Positions 42,501-57,200 of a DNA stretch of 64,000 bases are shown here, in pieces (the first letter of the stretch is position 1; every line of letters starts with the position of its first letter). Position numbers and translations under genes: made by a program. Source of the DNA: Lethocerus indicus (taxonomy: Eukaryota > Arthropoda > Insecta > Hemiptera > Belostomatidae); assembly GCA_019843655.1 (NCBI GenBank), contig JACDQD010000102.1:8875501-8939500 (forward strand), written 5' to 3'. The notes beneath the pieces are model-generated. The model made no database searches and was not told the origin of the DNA. It worked only from the letters and a program-made list of their open reading frames with translations.

Positions 42501-43720
42501 GGTTCATAAGTTATATATTGTGACAGTTCGGACATTAGCTGCTATTAAACATTATTTGTATGTAAGATATGAAATTTATTATTTGGTATTAACAAATTTA
42601 TTAATAACAATGCAGACAGGATAGTCAAAACAATTTGTTTGATCATGTCTAAATGTTTTAAAATGAGGTCTTTCTTATGCAAAACATACATAAATCTAAT
42701 AGACATGTATTTAATAGATAATGAGAAGATATTCACATGCTCAAATTGAATGATACAACACTATAAAAAAATACCTTTCATTTATAATTACAACTTCATT
42801 ATTTTTTATTTATTGGGCCCTATTGTTTTGAAAATGATATGTAACATAAAAGTGAACATATTTTATAATGTGGATCAATAATTTAAAACAGTTATAAATA
42901 ATATATAAAAAAGAAAACCTGTATATTTAAAACTATTCAAGATTAAAAAATTAACACCAGTTATATAGTAGAATATTTCAAAATAAAAAATAAACAAATA
43001 AAATTATATGATGACACATAACTGACTTGTTGCAACTGCCCACAAACATAATATTATGCAATTAGCTCAAATTTAATGGACCAATATTTCTCCAATTTAT
43101 TATCAATATCAATAGATTGTCAATTAGAATTAGTCATAATATCTGAAGAGGTATACTCACTTTGTTATAAAATTCTCTCTGTATATTTGTCAGATGAGTA
43201 GAACTGGAACTGCTATGTGCTTTAAGACGCATCAGCCTCCCAGTATTGGAATGTATTAATGCAACATTGGCATTATCTGAAATGCTCTCAAACGCTCTTA
43301 AACTCTGCACCAAATGTTTTTCAGAATCCTTCAATAGCATCTGAAACTGTGCATATTTCAAAATCAGATTTAAGAGTTATAGAAGTGAATTTTGTTAGCT
43401 CAGGTTTTATTCTTAAAGTAAACAGAACTCAACCAAAACATCTACGACAAAATAAACCATAAATACACTAGTAGTTCACATACTACTAGTCTCTAGCCAA
43501 TGACTATGCAGAAAGAACATGAATATATGATACTTAAAATAATAAACAGTGATGCACTAGGCATTCTAATATTCACAATTCAAAGACATCTGTATTAAAA
43601 ATATTAACTGCTCCACTACTCTTATTTTAACCTACCTCCTCAGTGCCAATACACTTTTGAGAACTCTGGAACATTGCTGAAAACAAAATTAAAGTTACCA
43701 AATTTTTAATAATACAAATG

Positions 43721-43769
<49 letters not shown>

Positions 43770-46700
43770 GTTTTATTTATCTGAACTTTTATATCTATCA
43801 TTTTACAACAAAATTAAAAAGTTTATTATCTATTTTATAGCTGAAATTTTCACAGTTGTGTATTAAACATTGAGTATTACTATAAGTAACGTAATTTGTT
43901 AATTTTAACATAACTTCTTAATGAAGAGTATTATTAGCTTTTGAAAAATAAAACTACAAATTAAGTGATCATGAGTTTTTGAATTACTCATTTATTTTGG
44001 TTGGACTGGAAATTACAGATAACATTTTTTCTACAATTTACCTGCTGCCTGGTTCATGTACATTGATCCAAGCTCATTGTGAGCATTTCCAAGTTTACAA
44101 GTGAAATTTTCATTTGGATGATACTTTGATGCTTTCTCATAACATCGTAAACTCGCCACAAGAAGCTGTTTAACACTTTCAATTTGGGTTGGTATATCAG
44201 GACAAGAATCTATGAAAGAGGACATAAATCAGGACCAAATTCTATGTACATACATAGACACAGATTAGATTATTGTATTTATACTTATTGTCCTTTATAG
44301 ATAAATTATTTTTGTTCAATTAAACAACATTTATTTTTTGTAATAAAAGAAAGTAACATATGCAAAAACTGAAAAATACTAATGTATGGTAAAAACTGCA
44401 TATCTGTTTCTTTCCTTTTTAAATTCAAAATTGTTATTAATTGTTAAAATTGTAGAAAACAAATTTATTAATTAAAAATACTAATGTTTTTCTAAGGTCT
44501 TTATGAATGAACCACAGCAGTTCATAAGACTTCCAAGTCTTATTGCATTTAAAAAAAAAATTAATGTATGCTATAATCAATGATAGTTTAATAATAATAG
44601 TAACTTTCAAAGAAGTACAAAATAAATTTATATAGACATTTATATAGAATGCAGTTCTATTACATAGGAGCACAGAAATGTTATCGCTATTATTATTATT
44701 AAATAGTTACTGGTCCATATTTTGTAAAACCTGATCCAACAAATACCATGTAGAAAAATTATGAAATTTGCTTCTATGATAAAAACAGAATACAACCTGA
44801 AATTTCAGAATGTAATAATATAGATTGCAATGAGAAATACCCAATTTCTTATCAGAGAGCTTTATTATAGTTTCATTGAGGGCAAGATCGGCTCTATGTG
44901 TTTCAATGTTATCCCAGTCTTTGACAATCCTCAGGCAGCAATCTCCTGCCCTGGCCAGCATCAGACTACCTAACATTCTTCCATCTTCACTGCAGCTCAG
45001 CACACCAGACAAATATTTCAATGAAAGGCCAAATCTGAAAAAAAAATTAATAATGATAACCCATTCGAAATATTACATGTTAGCCAGCATCTATTAATTT
45101 ACAGTAATCTGTAATAAGCATGATACCAAATTTATAATGTTTTAAAATTTGCAGAATGAAAAATTTATATCACCAGATATTTGTATAGTTTATCCAAAGT
45201 AAAGGAAGTTCATTAGTGAACAATCAATTAAATTCAATCCTTCTGGTCAAATTATAGAATTCTTAGAACCAACGTATTTGTTAGACAAAGGATTGTAGTA
45301 ACTTGGCTACATAAACCATAAAACTAAAAAATTGTTTTTAATTTATCCTATTAATATAAGTGGTGCTACATAACATTTTTCAGGAAATCTATACTTTTTT
45401 GTATTAGAGAAAACATAATTTAAAGTTCAACCTATTTCCTTGATAATGCTGTTCAGCAAGTGTTGTATAGACAAGGCGAGCTTTCACTAGGAGCAAATGT
45501 TGAAGATGCTTTTTCCAAGACGCATTGTCCATTTTATCAGGTTGTTGCCAAGTTGGCATGGCTTCCCCTTGACTCTTACAAAGCAGAGCCTTCAGTGAAC
45601 TTGTATCCCCACTGTTTAACAACAAATTTGTTCATTTATTATTCATTAAAGCATAATTGAGTATTAACATCAGCATTTAAATCATACTACATACAAAATA
45701 AAATATTTAAATGAAGTTCTAATTAATTGCTGGAGCTCATTATGCAGCGGGAATGCCATAGTTCTTTAAACCCTAAAAATAAATTATTTGCCACCCTCCA
45801 AAAAAATATGTTTTAGAATGTATTAAGTAAATACATTTGCATACTAGTACTAACTAAAAAGCAGTATCTCCCCAAGGTATATAAAAGATGAATCAATTCT
45901 ATAAAGTAAGTCTTATCAGTAAGCTGGTAATGACTAAAGCACATTTGGTTTTTAAATTCTAGCCATATGCTTACATATAAAAGAATGAGTAGTGACAGAT
46001 TAATGATCCAGGTGATAAACCTAACTTTTTAAATATAATTCTTCTAAATGAAAAAAAATAAATCAATACATTACATTGTTTCAGAAGAGTCATTCTGATG
46101 ATTCTCTTTTTTCAGAGTTTTTCCCTCAGACTTCTTCTTCTTTTTATTTTTCCCATCTTTACCTTTTGACTGTCCTTCTTTAGTATTCTCACTCCAACTA
46201 TTATTTATCTTTTCATAAGGCATTGGTATAGCTTGGAAAGGTTTAGCCATTTGTGGCTCTTCTTCTTGAGATTTGTTATCTCTTGCCTGTAAATATAGCT
46301 AATGTTATATTAAAGGAACAACTTCTAGAAAAAAAACTAAGAAATAACATTCTCTTAAAGAATTTATTTGTGGCTCTTTTATTATTTGGAATTTTATAAT
46401 TGTTCTGGCCATTGTTTATTGACAATAGGCAATGTTAGTTACAATGAGAAACTTAAACATGTCAGCTACTGATTTAGAATCTTATCAGCAATGCCACTGC
46501 ACTGTTACTGTGGTATTATTTTTGTTACTGAGGTTATAACTGATTTTCTTTTTTTTTGTCTTATTTATTATAAACGTACAATAAAGCAACAGAACTAGCA
46601 TAATTGGCAAATGAACGACTGATGATAGCAGGTAGCCAAATCAAGTCTACATTAAGACCATAATGGTGAGTGTTTCTTTATTTATAGGATACTTACATTA

Positions 46701-49700
46701 CTGTTGTTATCTGTACTATCAAAATACTGTAAGCAATCCAATCCTTCTGTCACATGATGCAATGCCATTTTGCACCTTTCTTCCAAAGTACCAACTAAAG
46801 GAGGTGGATGAATGTATTTATCTGTTTAAAAAATTGAAAGTTAATTGACAATAAACTCAATTATACTTAACGAAATTAATTCAAACTTTAATTCAAAGTT
46901 AACTTGGATTTAACTGAAATCCAATATAAATGTTGTTAATTTATTATCAAAAGATGGGGAAATTGTTGTAGGACAGCAAAACCAGTAAGTAGAAGGTATT
47001 TTAGTTTCAGTTAAAAACTATGGTTTAAAATACTAGACTCAGATACATCTAAAATGCAGCAGTGAAAACCTCAAACACCTGTGACAGACTGGTGTGTAGA
47101 AATACACAGATCTGTAACCGGAACAGAATGGCTCATCATTGACTCCTCTTCTTCTTCATCTTCCGTAGAATCTTCTGTCAGAGGTTCATCCAGCAGTTGT
47201 GGAGACAGAGGATCAGTATCCAAAGGGACATAGAGGTCAGAAAGCATGTAATGGGCAGATGTCACTATCTGAAACAATGACACAATTATTTTTTGGTATA
47301 GATTTCAGGAGAGGTAAATTACAGTTCCAAAACCATCCTACAGAGTGAGGTGCAGTCTCGCCTTACCTTACTTATACCTCCTCACTTTTGAACTGAAACA
47401 AAACCCAAACTGATCAAATTATAAGGTAATATAACAAATAAGGAGGGAGGATTACAACAAATTTATATAGACTGATATAGTCTCTCCTTACTTGTACACA
47501 TGAAGCATTTTAATAAAAATATTCGTAATCACAGTTTCCCCCAATATATTAAATATTATAATATAATAAATTTCAACCTATTAATTAGTGTAATTTTTTT
47601 AACTAGGTATAAAAACCCACTGGGTATCAAGCGTAAGGGCTGAAGCCACCAACTTCCACCAAATATTTTACTTCAAAACAAATAAATATAGCCATTCTAT
47701 GGTTGATTTCCCCACAATTAAACAGATTATATCAATCAGAATATTATCCATCTAAATAAATGAGCAACTTCAATGTTCTCTTGATAGTCTAAAAGAAAAT
47801 TTAATTTTTGAGAAATGTACTAAAATTGTTATGTGTGAACATTCAATAGATATTTCAAAGGCAATCTTCTCTTCCAGAACTGATTTATACAGTAAATTTT
47901 GCTTACTTGTGATATTTATACTTGACAATAACTTTTATGTTAGCCATAAATGCTTGTCACTGCATAAATACAAAGAGAACATTGTTCATAAATCAAAAAG
48001 TAGGTTAGTAGATTAAGTAGTTAGATGATAAGATACCTGAGGATACTTCTCTTTTGGCAATAGTGATAGAGAATTTTTTAGCAGCATTCGAATGGTTCCT
48101 GGCTGTGTATTGGATCCATTTTTTGATTGTTTCATATTCCTTGCCACCCTATAGAGAAGCATACCAACTGGAACTGTAAATGGATTTTGTCCTTTATCAA
48201 CCAAAGTGTCCGAGCATAAAGAACTGAGATCATAAAGTTTTACTACATCATCATCTCTGCCTGAAAATAAAGGAATTATATAATTAATTTATCTCAAGTT
48301 AATCTCAAGGAATATTTTCTTTTTTTCATAAAATAACATGTTAATTAAAATTTATAACAAAAACATTCAGTCCCCCACAAAGATTTGAACTCAGGTTGAC
48401 ACATTGGCATCCCTCTTAAACTACAAACTACAACCAGAATTCAAATCTGAGTCATAAGCTACCAGAAATTGGGATGCAGAATAGCTTATTGGTTATAGAC
48501 GGTGTTCACCTATCGACCCACATTCAAATCACAGGGTCAAACTGAACTTTCCTGCATATTTTGATGAATTAAATGAGACTGAAACTAATATACTGACTAG
48601 AAAACATCTTAGTTTTATAATTCAATCTGGTAAGATATTTTCCACTGCAGATATTTTAATTTATAAAGAAATTAACAACTCAAGATGCATTTAACTCAAT
48701 TATTAACTGGTGAAATACAAAATTAATCCCAATTCCAATAATTTGCACTTACATATAATGCATTATAGGAAACAAATTTAAAGCTAAATACCTTTAAAAA
48801 GCCAATAAGTGTGACCAGCTTTGGTAGCATTAGATTTTAAGAAAGACAATATATTCTGTGCCACATCACGTATTAGTTTTGGTGAAAACTTTGCATCAGG
48901 TAGATGTGGTAGGTCTTCTGTTTTGATGAGTTCATACTTCTGAACTATGCCATCCAAGTGGTAGCACATCACCACCTCAGGAACATTAGACATTAGATTG
49001 TCCAACCAATAGTCAATTCCAGTTAGAACACTTATTGGTTTAGCAACATCCCTTAAGAATAAATGCAAAATAAGAAATGGAAAGGAAGCAAACTTAATAG
49101 CAGCAATAACAACATAAAAATTCAAGATTCATAGTAAACCCAATAAAAGTGAATGCTCAGTCGCCTCTTAAAGTGGGAAGTAAACAATATATCACCAAAT
49201 AACATATTAAATTATGTTAATAGCCAAAGAAGCTCATATGCTAATAAAAATATAGAATATCAATAGTAACATATACATTGAAATGTTAGTAATCCATAAT
49301 AAAATCTTAGCTTAATACCTTAGTCTCAAACTGATGCAGGGGTGTGTTGAACCACCAAAAATTGGCATATCGGTTCCTAGAAGCATTTGTATATCTTCAA
49401 ATGTCCAGACAACATTTCTTGTAAATTTGTGGTCATGTGAAGAGTCTGGTATGCCCTCTTCAAATCTTGGTTCTGGCAGTGGATGTTCACACTAGCCAAA
49501 AAAACTTAATGATAATTATTACCAGTAGTAATAGTTGTAGAAACCTTACTATAATACGTATAATTAAAACATTTAAAAAACAAAACACATAACAAGCATA
49601 TACAAAGCAATGCACTTTGCAATGTTTTTTAATCTTCATTTATACAGCACAATGAGTCACAAAGGCTGTTATGCACTGACATTTGAAATGTCCTGTGAAA

Positions 49701-52698
49701 ATTCATACATACTGGGACTAAATAAGTAAGTGAAAGAAATGTTATCATTCCATTTTTCACTCATAAATATCAATTGATAATACACAAAAAATTTTGATTT
49801 TAATAATGAGAAGGTTAAACCAAAAAAACACCAAATGAAATTATAAAATACATTTTTATGTAAATATTGTAACTCTACTTTCCATAGATGAGGCACAAAT
49901 AGGACAACTGAGTTAACACTTAGCCATAAAAAATAAATTAGTTAATAAATAATAATTACTCTGCTTTAAGTTAAATAACTATACAGTTCATAACTTACAG
50001 TTCTCAATGGCATTGGCAAAGAAAATTGGTTCACTCCTTCCTGGCTCCGTTCAGGTTCAACCAGACTATAATGTAGAAATTTTGAAACTAATGACTTTTG
50101 CTGTAGGGCATGTCTGGTATTATTTCTGTATGACAGCAGAGCCTTGTCCTATTCAAACATTTATTATATTATCATTAAAAATGCCAAAAACAAATAATAA
50201 CATTCATTCATTAATTAATAATCAATGATTAATAGGTATTTTTCTGTCTGCTGCAAGACTCACACCACTATCAGACTTATGAATAACACCTTCAGCCACC
50301 ACTCCATATTAATTTTTAACAAATAAATTATATATATGTATGTATGTATATGTGTATGTATATGACTTCCAAAAAACAGATGAAACACATACCATTCTAG
50401 CAAATGAGAGACTTAAATTTATTTCAGTTTAGGAAAAATAATAAAAATGAAATATTTGGTTATAATGAACAAATTGCCACCTTTTCACTGAGTGAATGGA
50501 AAACTTGTTCAAAGAAAAATTTCCTCAGCCATTCCCAATCACTCTCAGCTTGCCGAAGTAAATGTTTGTGTATGTCAAATTCATCAATCAACAATGTATT
50601 TTCAACACGATGCACCATCATGCTTACCTGAAAAAACATGTGTTCACATTTGGAAATATATTTTACTTTTTAACTACATCTACATATTGTCTAATAGGTT
50701 TTTGAAGTGTCCTTTAATGAACATTGTCCTACACAATTATGAAAGGAACTCTTCTTCAATATTCATTCTGTAACTTTTCCAGTTTACGGTATGTAACAAT
50801 GCTTGTTCCTTGCTTAATTTCATTTTCCTTATCGATATTCTTCATTCTTCTTCATTATCATTCCCCTTCTAAACTATTTTTCATGTTATCTATAAAAAAT
50901 ATTCCCAGAAAAATATAACTATTGGTCTAACGGAACTTACCACCTAATGTTATTTATTTTATTTGATTCTTCATAGTTGGATTAGAATTGAAATATGAAA
51001 GTTGATAAATATTATAGTCAGAAATAAATGACATTTTTACTATTTTATTTTTTAGTTTAAAAAAAACAACTTAATGGGCTGAATTCTTTCAAGCCAAGCC
51101 AAATCAAGCAAGCCAACTGAAATTATCAACCAATGTGAACTGAATCGGGACACTTTTAATAGATTAATTTAAGTACATTAAGATATAGGTGTAGACTTAT
51201 TTATGTAATAACTGCATTCATACTAAATCAAATTCCAATGTCTCAATAATCATTCAAACAATTTCAGCCACTGTTAGAGTTGTGTGCAGATAATAAATTT
51301 TAACCATTTTTGTGGAGACTGAATTTATTTATCCATATCAATCACCAAATAGCATGTGGCTATTTCCTTCCTTTACAAATCCCCCTATTGCTCATCAGCA
51401 AAATCAGACATACAAAATTATCAAAGGTAAGCTTAATTTATTTGTCACAAAATTGTCACTACGATTTCATTAGTAAACCAGTCATAAAATTTATACATCA
51501 AATTGCAGTTAAAAAATTGTTCTTAACATTTTTCTCTTCGTAAGTATTATTGTATGAAAAATATCATTGCATGTATGATTCTCCAAGTAATAAATAAAAT
51601 AAACACAAACAAAGACTTACTGGACCTCTGCTGTATGGAATTTTTAGGAGCTTTTTTATGTTCTCTGCATCTGACACAACGTCCACCTCTCCAACACAAT
51701 CAGGAAACATATGGGCAATGCGGAAGCTATGCATAATTCAGAAATAAATATAAAGTATGAGTACTACTTATTTACTCATTTTTAGCTATTCCATTACACC
51801 TATTTTTATTTGATCATTTTCATTACTACTTCTATGTTAAAGCAGTAACAGAAACTCTTCCTTTAACATTCCTTTAAAGGAAGTTTATACAATTGTTGAT
51901 AAATCAGTTTCTGTTTTTTTTTTACCTTGAAAAACCAGATGAATGCGTAAGGACATGATGAAGACCGTAAGATTCAGTTGAACTTTTCAACCAATTTGAT
52001 GGTGGCAAATTTAAATCGGTATTGAATTTAAGCCTTTCAAAATGAACCGGTGTATTGACAGCAGAATATTTAACTATAGCAGTGGATTTTACTGGCTGGC
52101 GTGGTGAAGATCCACCTTTTCTTGAATTGCTTGGTGACTGTAAAACATTTTGAATTACTGATTTTACACAGATTAATGTTATGAACTACAAAAGTATACA
52201 AACATTACAGACTGATTTAAAAACAGAACTATGAATGAAAATTGTAAACATATCTCAAACAAATATATATAAAAACGTGTCATTCAGTGTATGTTCCAAA
52301 AATAAATCAAATACAAGTTGTATGACAACATATAACTGTATTATTTATTGAATATTAATATATTTGTGTTATATTACAAAGTTGATACCTACAATAAATT
52401 ATTAAAATGCATTTGCAATATATATGTGTGTTTATATGTATCAATAAATGTATCAACCACATAAACAACCTTAGGTATCTCGTATTCATTAATCCCTTTA
52501 TAAAAAGATCTGTATGATGTATCAAAGAATCTATTCGACGATCTGAATAGATCTAATACTTCAATGCCACATAGGTCAATTTGAAACCAACAAAACGTTT
52601 TCGGCAAACTGTAAAGTGTCAAGCAATAGTCGTAAATGCATCAGGACAGGAACAATGCAAAAATAATCTACCTCTTCAACGCACGATGTATTCTCCAT
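39511..52698 (-). CDS. EDRF1: EDRF1 orthologue, complete, 22 coding exons
   Basis: Orthologue of erythroid differentiation-related factor 1, a large intracellular protein with TPR-like helical repeats; its molecular role is poorly defined (the human protein is linked to globin expression). Coding exons in order: 52698-52672, 52137-51926, 51726-51621, 50627-50481, 50100-49999, 49491-49319, 49051-48792, 48260-48037, 47268-47079, 46821-46697, 46286-46075, 45611-45432, 45034-44841, 44209-44042, 43676-43636, 43340-43161, 42095-41949, 41640-41486, 41067-40910, 40539-40420, 40115-39977, 39652-39511. They sum to 3,402 nt (1,133 aa plus stop) and all phases agree. Human EDRF1 is about 100 residues longer. 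Family blocks seen include NIKKLLKIPYS, GIDYWLDNLMSNVPE, FLKSNATKAGHTYWLFK and KIHHRLASLYH. Exon 9 carries an acidic run and exon 11 a lysine-rich run. An in-frame stop lies just upstream of the start. The exon 9 donor (GTGTTT), exon 13 donor (GTATTT, chosen by phase) and exon 4 donor (GTGGCA) are the least certain joins. Introns are AT-rich and contain a SINE-like repeat, an (AT)n run and a decayed foldback fragment. Confidence 0.93.
41190..41240 (+). repeat. Decayed foldback-element fragment in EDRF1 intron 18
   Basis: A stretch containing TTGGTCTTATGCTAGACTGG matches the arm of the foldback family at 4.3 and 21.2 kb with a few differences. It shows the same family once inserted in the gene-bearing half. 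Confidence 0.4.
43725..43766. repeat. (AT)n microsatellite in EDRF1 intron 14
   Basis: Uninterrupted TA dinucleotide run of about 40 bases. Confidence 0.9.
48361..48545. repeat. Possible tRNA-derived SINE in EDRF1 intron 7
   Basis: On the plus strand, TAGCTTATTGG near 48483 resembles a pol III A box. About 29 bases after it, ATTCAAATC resembles a B box (one mismatch each). On the minus strand, at about 48380-48400, GAGTTCAAATC is another B-box-like string, so two opposed tRNA-like modules may be joined. Composition differs from the flanking intron. No tail or target-site duplication was identified. Confidence 0.35.
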
Positions 52699-54294
52699 GA
52701 CTTTGATGGCAAACAACACTTTGGATGCTAGGAACGGTACACTATATTAGAGATAATCCCCTGCGCATTCAACAACAGAAAATTATCCATAGAGCAATAA
52801 AATACAATAATAGGACTATAATCATAACCTTCTTCTATCATTATTAGATGCAATGTACGGACAAAGTCTGCCAACTTGACAAAGCAGATTCGTAGAGAAC
52901 AAAAATGATGAGATGAAATTTGTATAATTAAAGATTAAGCTAAAATAAGTACAAATCGTATGTGTGTTGCATTTATAGCCATTATTTTGGCTTAATGTGG
53001 GTTAAAGCAGATTACAAGGCTTGTCGTATTCATAAGAAGGGTAAGGCCACTATATGTACTATATGAAAATTAAATTCTCCTAAAATGAAGATTTTCGACA
53101 ACAAACTAGGGACAACTTATTAAAAAGTGTCTAACATTATTTTAAATGTAATATTTTTTAAAGGCATATTACAATTTTTCTTAAAAACGCCTAAGATGTA
53201 TGATGCATTTAAAACCTTTATAAGAATATTTCTCGGATATAATAAGTAAAATTACTATTGGGTCATATTGATCTCAGAAGTATTTCGTTGAACTTAAGTC
53301 CATGTGATTAATTGCCATGATCTCAAATAAACAAGAGAAAATCGTTTTAAGTAGGAGAAGTGTTCTACATGAGAACATTAAATTTTCTACATTTAATTTA
53401 CCATTGGTAAAATGTAGTAGAATGTACCAAATCATTAAATCGGTTATTTATTTTAATCCACAACATATATTCTTCCCGAATATCTGTCAACTCAGATCTT
53501 TTGACTATATACGTGTAACAAAACAGTTCTTGAATTGAAGGTAATATATAAAATCCTGACCTTTCTAAGAGAAATGTGATCTTGAAATAGCGCAAAATAT
53601 ATTTCAAGTTCATAAACATTAGGAATTATATTCAGAGGATATAATTTATCATACTATATGGAATCATATAGTATGGAATCTATCATTTTATATGGAACGT
53701 TTTGAAATCCTAGCTAAACTTCACTTATTGGTGACAATAATAGTTATATTTGATTAGTCATAAGCCACATTTAGAAACTCGATTACACAAGTGAAAAGAG
53801 GTAATATTTTAAAAGTCGGCGCTCTTTTGAATTAGGCATCAATATTTTCTCAATCGACCTGTAACCTACACCCATGCTGTTACAACTAATCTGATGGGTG
53901 GTCCAAGGCCTTTTTAAGTCAAATATAACATGCTGCCTCATTTTAGGCGGTTATTCCTCCTATTTCTAATATAATATAACAATTTCCCAATTATGTCTTG
54001 AGTTCCGATATTCTAGTTACAATATTCGAATATATTGTACAACCTTATTTTTTAGACATCTTTCTTTGTTTTACAACGCACAGATTCTTGCATTTAATTA
54101 GGTAAGATTCTTACTTGTTCATTTTATGATTCTCTCTCTCTGTCTTTCTGTATTTAGTTTCAAGGTTTTGCATATCTTATCTTATCCCACATTTATGTAC
54201 ATCAAATTAATGAATATGTTTGAAGTTTCTTCAGCCTCAGTTTAGTTTGAAGTTTACCTTTTATTATTTGCAGGTTAGTCCACTTGCACAGAAA
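52699..54294. promoter_or_regulatory. Divergent intergenic interval between EDRF1 and polyamine oxidase
   Basis: About 1.6 kb separates the two start codons, which point away from each other. It should hold the EDRF1 promoter and probably the oxidase promoter. A pyrimidine-rich acceptor ending in CAG at 54271-54273 suggests a non-coding 5' exon of the oxidase somewhere upstream, spliced 21 nt before its ATG. A perfect 11-bp hairpin lies at 53650-53675. No other coding potential was seen. Confidence 0.5.
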
Positions 54295-57200
54295 ATGAGC
54301 AGTCGTGTGATAGTGGTTGGTGCTGGAATAGCTGGGATAGCTGCAGCTGCTCGCCTTATTGAAAATGGCATAACCAACATCACCATCCTGGAGGCTGAAA
54401 ACCGGTTGGGAGGCCGTGTCCATACAGTGCCTTTTGGTAATTAATGTTTTTGACCACAGACTCTAATGTCTACTCGTATTCTAAATGTAATGCTAAAAGA
54501 AATTGTTTTCACGTTCGAATAATGAAAATGTTCCTGTGTAAAAACTCAGTGTGGCATAAACATTGATCAATGTTACTTGCCTTAATGGGCATTATTTGTA
54601 TTTTTTAAGTGTTTCATCATTTGGGTAAAGTGAAATCATGAAAAAAACTTATTTTTTGTAGCAGGTATGTTCCGTAACTTATCAACTCAATGCTAGAGGC
54701 TTTTTTCCTCAAAACAAATGAAATTGGTTTGTTAAAAACTAATATAATGCTCAGGAACTTTTGCAAAAATTCCTTAAAATTATTTTGAGATATATGAGAA
54801 TTTTAATATCTGTGGCAGCTGTAAAAATCAAAATTAAAAAAGATTGTTCAGTTTTATTTGCCACATGAAGTGAGGTCTATAAATATTGTGTCCAGGTGAG
54901 ACTTGTGTTGACTTGGGAGCACACTGGGTACATGGAGAGAAAGGCAACAGAGTATTTGAAATGGCCAATCCAATGGGGCTTGTGGAGGCATCACGTGACT
55001 TGGAGAATATTCAGTTTGTGATGTCCGATCACTCAAGTGTGGCAACAGATGTTGGGCTTCGCCTATTTGAAAGGTGTGCCATGGTTTTAGATGATGAATC
55101 ATCCCTAAGAAGTTTTGAAGGCTCTGTTGCTGATTATCTCAAAGTGAGGTGAGTTTTCCACAACCTATCTGTTTATAATCATTGTTCACTCATCCCTGTT
55201 TATTTATAACAATGTTATTTTTGAAAACTATTTTATTGCCAGTACTGGAAAATATTCATATCTATTCTCTAGTAATCTAAGAGTTCAGAGCTTATCTTAG
55301 GAATATCCTTGCAAATGACCTTATTTGTCATATTTCTTTAAAACATATTTTTCATGCATTCCATAAATCAGTAAAATTCGCAGTATTTTTATTGTTGTGC
55401 TTATGTCTATTATGAACATTGAAGACACAGGTTTCTCGTCACTAGTCTGAGCAGACAATATATTGGCTTTTGAGGTATCTGGAGTAGGTTGGAGTTTGTA
55501 AAATCAACCACTGGTAATCTTGGCTTGAATGTGCAAAACCCAAGTTGCTACTAAAAGTTAGGATTTCATTTCTTTGTCTAACTTAGAGATAGCTTACTTA
55601 ATATGTAACAACACAAAAGAAATAATAAGCACATCGCGAGATGTTGCATCTCATTGAGCTATACAAATGAAGAGAACAGTAATAAGGACATTTCACATAA
55701 CTTCAAAATGGAAAAATCTTATTTTCTTCACAGGAACAAATTTTTGTAAGAAATTGTTCATTCTAATATTATTTAATAGTATTTATATAATATGTAATAA
55801 TAATACAATAATTTGTAAATATCCACCTTGAATAAATCATTATGATTTTAGTGTTATATTTATCATTGACATTAATATAATTAAATTATATTATTATTTT
55901 ATATTAATTGAGATTAAACATTCTAATAAAGGACTGTTATATCCAAGAAATAAAATAAACAATACAATTTCATTGCTGTATGTAGATATGTAATTTATAT
56001 TTGGACAAAGAGACAGGTTGTGCTGAAAAGCTGTTGTTTCTCTTTTTTCTTTTGAATTGTCAGTGTTCTCTTTGGTCATGAGGCCACCTTTTTTCCTTAT
56101 ATTAGCTCAGAGATGAAATCCCATGAAATGTGCTATGTTCCTCAGTTCCCCTTGACTCATTAAGTTCATTTTTAGGGATATAATTAAGTACATCAAACTT
56201 CACAGTATTAGTTCAGACTAGAGTTTACACATTACTTCTCTATGTCGATAGGTCAGTTATGCAATGAATAATATTTTTTTATTTATTCTGAAGATTAATT
56301 TTTCACCATAAACATTTTATTTAATTTGTGCGATAAATTTATTTAAAAAATATGATTTATCATAATATTTATGTTTTCTAATTATGTACATTTATATATA
56401 ATTAATTTAAAAAATTATAGAAAATTTGAAGACAGAAACAAAATTATATGTTTTTGACACAATCACACTGACATAATTGACACCACTTAATTTGTACATA
56501 ACAGAAATGAAAGAACAAAATGAATAACTATGAAACAAATCAGAAAGGGGAAAAGGGTTAAAAAATAACACAAATTATTTTAAAAAATGACAATAAAATA
56601 GGGAAAAATTAAATAGTACAAACTATCTATCACATAGTTTATCCGTATACAAACTTTATGCATAACAATGAAATATTTACTTGTAACCAGTGCTGATTAT
56701 AACATACTTTAAATAAATATATCAAGGCAATGAGAAAAAATTAATAACATGCATCTTGTGACCCAGAGGAAGATATAGATACTATCGGTCAAGAGTTAGA
56801 ATGCAATACTTTCTGAAAGTATTTATTGTTCAACATGATGTTTCATTTTTAGTTCTGGTTATCAGCAATTACTGGTTATTTCTGGTTACTCATGTAATAC
56901 TTTGTTGGACAGTTGTCAATTCAACATAGAACAGTTTTTAGTGATACAATAAATTGACCAATATTTAATAAACAATGTTGTTCTAAGAAGAATTTAAAGG
57001 CCATATTAAAAAATTGTCTCTATTAGCACTCCTCAAAGATGTGTACGTTTACGGCTCGATATTATCCTCTGGGCCAAATCTTCAATTTCACTGGCCTTAA
57101 AGAATATCGAAAGAACAAGATCTATTTTCATGTGCCGATGAGATAATACGGTCTTGTACTGTTCATCAGGGATGACACATCTGATTTTGTCATTACGACA

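Noticed and set aside
44707..44840. Longer exon 13 of EDRF1 using the later CAG/GTTGTA donor
   Set aside because: That donor leaves phase 0, while exon 14 needs one preceding base; the earlier GTATTT donor restores the frame.
54220..54294. Upstream in-frame extension of the oxidase start
   Set aside because: A good splice acceptor at 54273 interrupts it, and the extension shows no family similarity; the ATG at 54295 directly precedes the conserved FAD motif.
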